The notes under the pieces: generated by a model
Seen by the model: the letters and a program-made list of their open reading frames with translations, nothing else
The model's database searches: none
What the model was told of the DNA's origin: nothing
Shown: positions 62,609 to 64,000 of the stretch, one piece after another
How positions within the stretch are numbered: the stretch's first letter is position 1
Layout: each line of letters opens with the position of its first letter
Position numbers and translations under genes: made by a program
Assembly (NCBI RefSeq): GCF_000315915.1
Contig: NC_020189.1
Coordinates: forward strand, 558,001-622,000
Length of the DNA stretch: 64,000 nucleotides
Reading direction: 5' to 3'
DNA from: Henningerozyma blattae CBS 6284
Lineage: Eukaryota > Ascomycota > Saccharomycetes > Saccharomycetales > Saccharomycetaceae

Positions 62609-63745
62609 ATGAAATCAAGAGTATGGTCAGAATCTCGTGTATATGGGGATGCGAATAAACAACGGGACAAGGCGTATTGGGATTATGAGAACAGTATTAT
62701 AGATTGGTCCAGTAATAACCAAGATTTTGAGATTGAGAATAAAGTAGGAAGGGGGAAATATTCAGAAGTGTTTAGAGGGGTGCGACTTTCCGACCGGAGT
62801 AGTATAATCATCAAGATGTTGAAACCTGTGAAGAAGAAGAAGATCAAGAGAGAGATCAAGATCTTGTTGAATCTTTCGAAAGAACGGGACCCACCTACGC
62901 TAAGGGAGTTTAATAAAGAGGAGTATTATACGAATAAGAAGGAAGTTGTGAATGCGTTTAAACGTGAATACCTATATGACAAGCCACATGACGGACATTC
63001 GAAGATTATCCAATTATTCGAAGTGGTGAAAGACCCTATATCACGCACGCCTGCGCTTGTTTTTGAACATGTAAATAATGTTGACTTCCGAATCTTGTAC
63101 CCCAAGTTTAACCACGTTGATATCAAGTATTATATGTTTGAATTGTTAAAAGCGTTGGATTATTGCCATTCGATGGGGATCATGCATCGAGATGTGAAGC
63201 CTCATAATGTGATGATTGATTATAAACAGAAGAAATTGAGATTGATTGATTGGGGGTTGGCGGAGTTTTATCATTTAAATATGGAATACAATGTGAGGGT
63301 GGCGTCTCGATTTTTCAAAGGTCCGGAATTGTTGGTTGATTATCGGATGTATGATTATTCGTTGGATCTTTGGTCATTTGGCACGATGCTTGCGTCGATG
63401 ATATTTCAGAAAGAGCCGTTTTTCCATGGGAGTAGTAATACGGACCAATTGGTCAAGATTGTACGAGTGTTGGGGAGTGAAGATTTCGAGAGGTATTTGA
63501 ACAAGTACCAGATTGTGTTGCCCAAGGAGTTTCATGATATGGATCAGTATATTAGAAGACCATGGCATCGGTTTATCAACGATTCGAATAAGCATTTGAG
63601 TAACGATGTGGATGTGATTGATATCATTGATAATCTGTTGAGGTATGATCATCAAGAGAGGTTGACAGCCAGGGAGGCGATGGGCCATGCTTATTTCGAG
63701 GAGATTCGGAATAACGAGTATACGTTGCAGGAGATTGAATTGTAA
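62609..63745 (+). CDS. CKA1: Casein kinase 2 catalytic subunit (Cka1)
   Basis: This is the alpha catalytic subunit of protein kinase CK2, a constitutive acidophilic Ser/Thr kinase that joins the Ckb subunits in nucleus and cytosol. The 378-residue protein (S. cerevisiae Cka1 has 372) opens [19 protein letters not shown]. It has the glycine loop GRGKYSEVF, the catalytic lysine in IIKMLKP followed by the basic KKKKIKREI cluster, [10 protein letters not shown], the CK2-specific DWG (instead of DFG), [21 protein letters not shown] and WHRFI. The insert between the basic cluster and GHSKIIQLF (about 95-135, with [10 protein letters not shown]) is typical of Cka1 rather than Cka2. Codons such as CGA, CGG and GGG are commoner here than in the other genes of the window. 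Usual S. cerevisiae neighbours (CAP2, CST6) are not evident. Confidence 0.95.
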   Translation: MKSRVWSESRVYGDANKQRDKAYWDYENSIIDWSSNNQDFEIENKVGRGKYSEVFRGVRLSDRSSIIIKMLKPVKKKKIKREIKILLNLSKERDPPTLREFNKEEYYTNKKEVVNAFKREYLYDKPHDGHSKIIQLFEVVKDPISRTPALVFEHVNNVDFRILYPKFNHVDIKYYMFELLKALDYCHSMGIMHRDVKPHNVMIDYKQKKLRLIDWGLAEFYHLNMEYNVRVASRFFKGPELLVDYRMYDYSLDLWSFGTMLASMIFQKEPFFHGSSNTDQLVKIVRVLGSEDFERYLNKYQIVLPKEFHDMDQYIRRPWHRFINDSNKHLSNDVDVIDIIDNLLRYDHQERLTAREAMGHAYFEEIRNNEYTLQEIEL

Positions 63746-63826
63746 GAATTGATACGTATAAATAAACATAAATATAAATATATAAATATAAATATACAAA
63801 TATAAATATACAAATACAAATACAAA

Positions 63827-64000
63827 TCATCTTTGTAAATGTGAAATGGCGTTATCGTCCAGGGACGCTTTGATGGTGTTGAACTCCAACAAGAGATCCA
63901 ACACCTGTTGGTTATCGAGATTACACTCGTTTGGGTTTGGGTTTTCCTTCTTGTGGTTGGACAAGAATTTGATCAAATAGTTAATCAGTTTATCGTAGTA
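63827..64000 (-). CDS. 3' end of unidentified gene (partial)
   Basis: The minus strand is open from the window edge to a TGA at 63827-63829, giving 57 C-terminal residues. They begin YYDKLINYLIKFLSNHKK, pass through an Asn/Pro-rich loop and end in LDLLLEFNTIKASLDDNA and SHLQR. The two halves look amphipathic and helical. The third codon positions are GC-rich, like CKA1 next door, which supports real coding. It converges on CKA1 with an 81-bp AT-rich gap. I do not recognise the protein; it does not resemble the end of Cap2, Sld7 or other CKA neighbours that I know. Confidence 0.7.
   Translation of the reverse strand, partial: YYDKLINYLIKFLSNHKKENPNPNECNLDNQQVLDLLLEFNTIKASLDDNAISHLQR

Noticed and set aside
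63763..63785. Perfect matches to the S. cerevisiae origin core (ATTTATGTTTA and relatives)
   Set aside because: They lie in a simple AT repeat in a short convergent gap; such matches are frequent by chance and the origin core may differ in this species.

Overview
The window is nuclear DNA of a budding yeast in the Saccharomycetaceae. The evidence is AT-rich intergenic DNA, almost intron-free genes, a yeast-type intron with a TACTAAC branch point, standard-code proteins close to Saccharomyces cerevisiae ones, Ty1-type retroelement debris and yeast tRNA genes. The species cannot be named from the sequence.

Layout. From 1 to about 55.8 kb the genes are TPD3(-), PEX15(-), PSK(-), an LDS2/RRT8-type gene(+, spliced), GAL11/MED15(-), a PMT2/PMT3-type mannosyltransferase(+), LDB19/ART1(-), LTE1(+), MAK16(+), a dead Ty1/copia element, PRO2(-), a SAW1-like gene(-), FRT1/FRT2(-), MYO2(+), SNC1/2(-), SCD5(-) and MIP1(-). 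This order interleaves S. cerevisiae YAL016-YAL030 with YOL044-YOL051 and YOR321-YOR330. Genes expected in an undeleted ancestral segment (FUN30, ATS1, CCR4, FUN26, GSH2, DRS2, PDR10) are absent. I infer a post-whole-genome-duplication yeast with its own pattern of gene loss, of the Kazachstania/Naumovozyma/Tetrapisispora/Vanderwaltozyma kind; this rests on recalled gene order only.

After MIP1 the collinearity stops. A 6.8-kb gene-poor stretch (55819-62608) holds RPL28, three tRNA genes (Glu-UUC, Thr-AGU, Lys-CUU), LTR scraps of the same family as the Ty relic, and a possible dead exon resembling CGI121. CKA1 follows, then the 3' end of an unidentified minus-strand gene.

Functional themes. 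MYO2, SNC and SCD5 act in polarized secretion and actin/endocytosis, LDB19 in Rsp5-dependent endocytosis, TPD3 and the Glc7-binding SCD5 in phosphatase control, PSK and CKA1 are kinases, LTE1 acts in mitotic exit, and MAK16 and RPL28 in ribosome making. These are ordinary conserved genes with no operon-like linkage. No convincing new multi-gene system was found. The most interesting material lies between genes: nine CACGTG boxes in 400 bp between GAL11 and PMT, a phased array of TGTTTAC sites upstream of SCD5, a sporulation element before LDS2, an RRPE/PAC pair before MAK16, a large inverted repeat at the LTR/gag boundary, and the CGI121-like exon.
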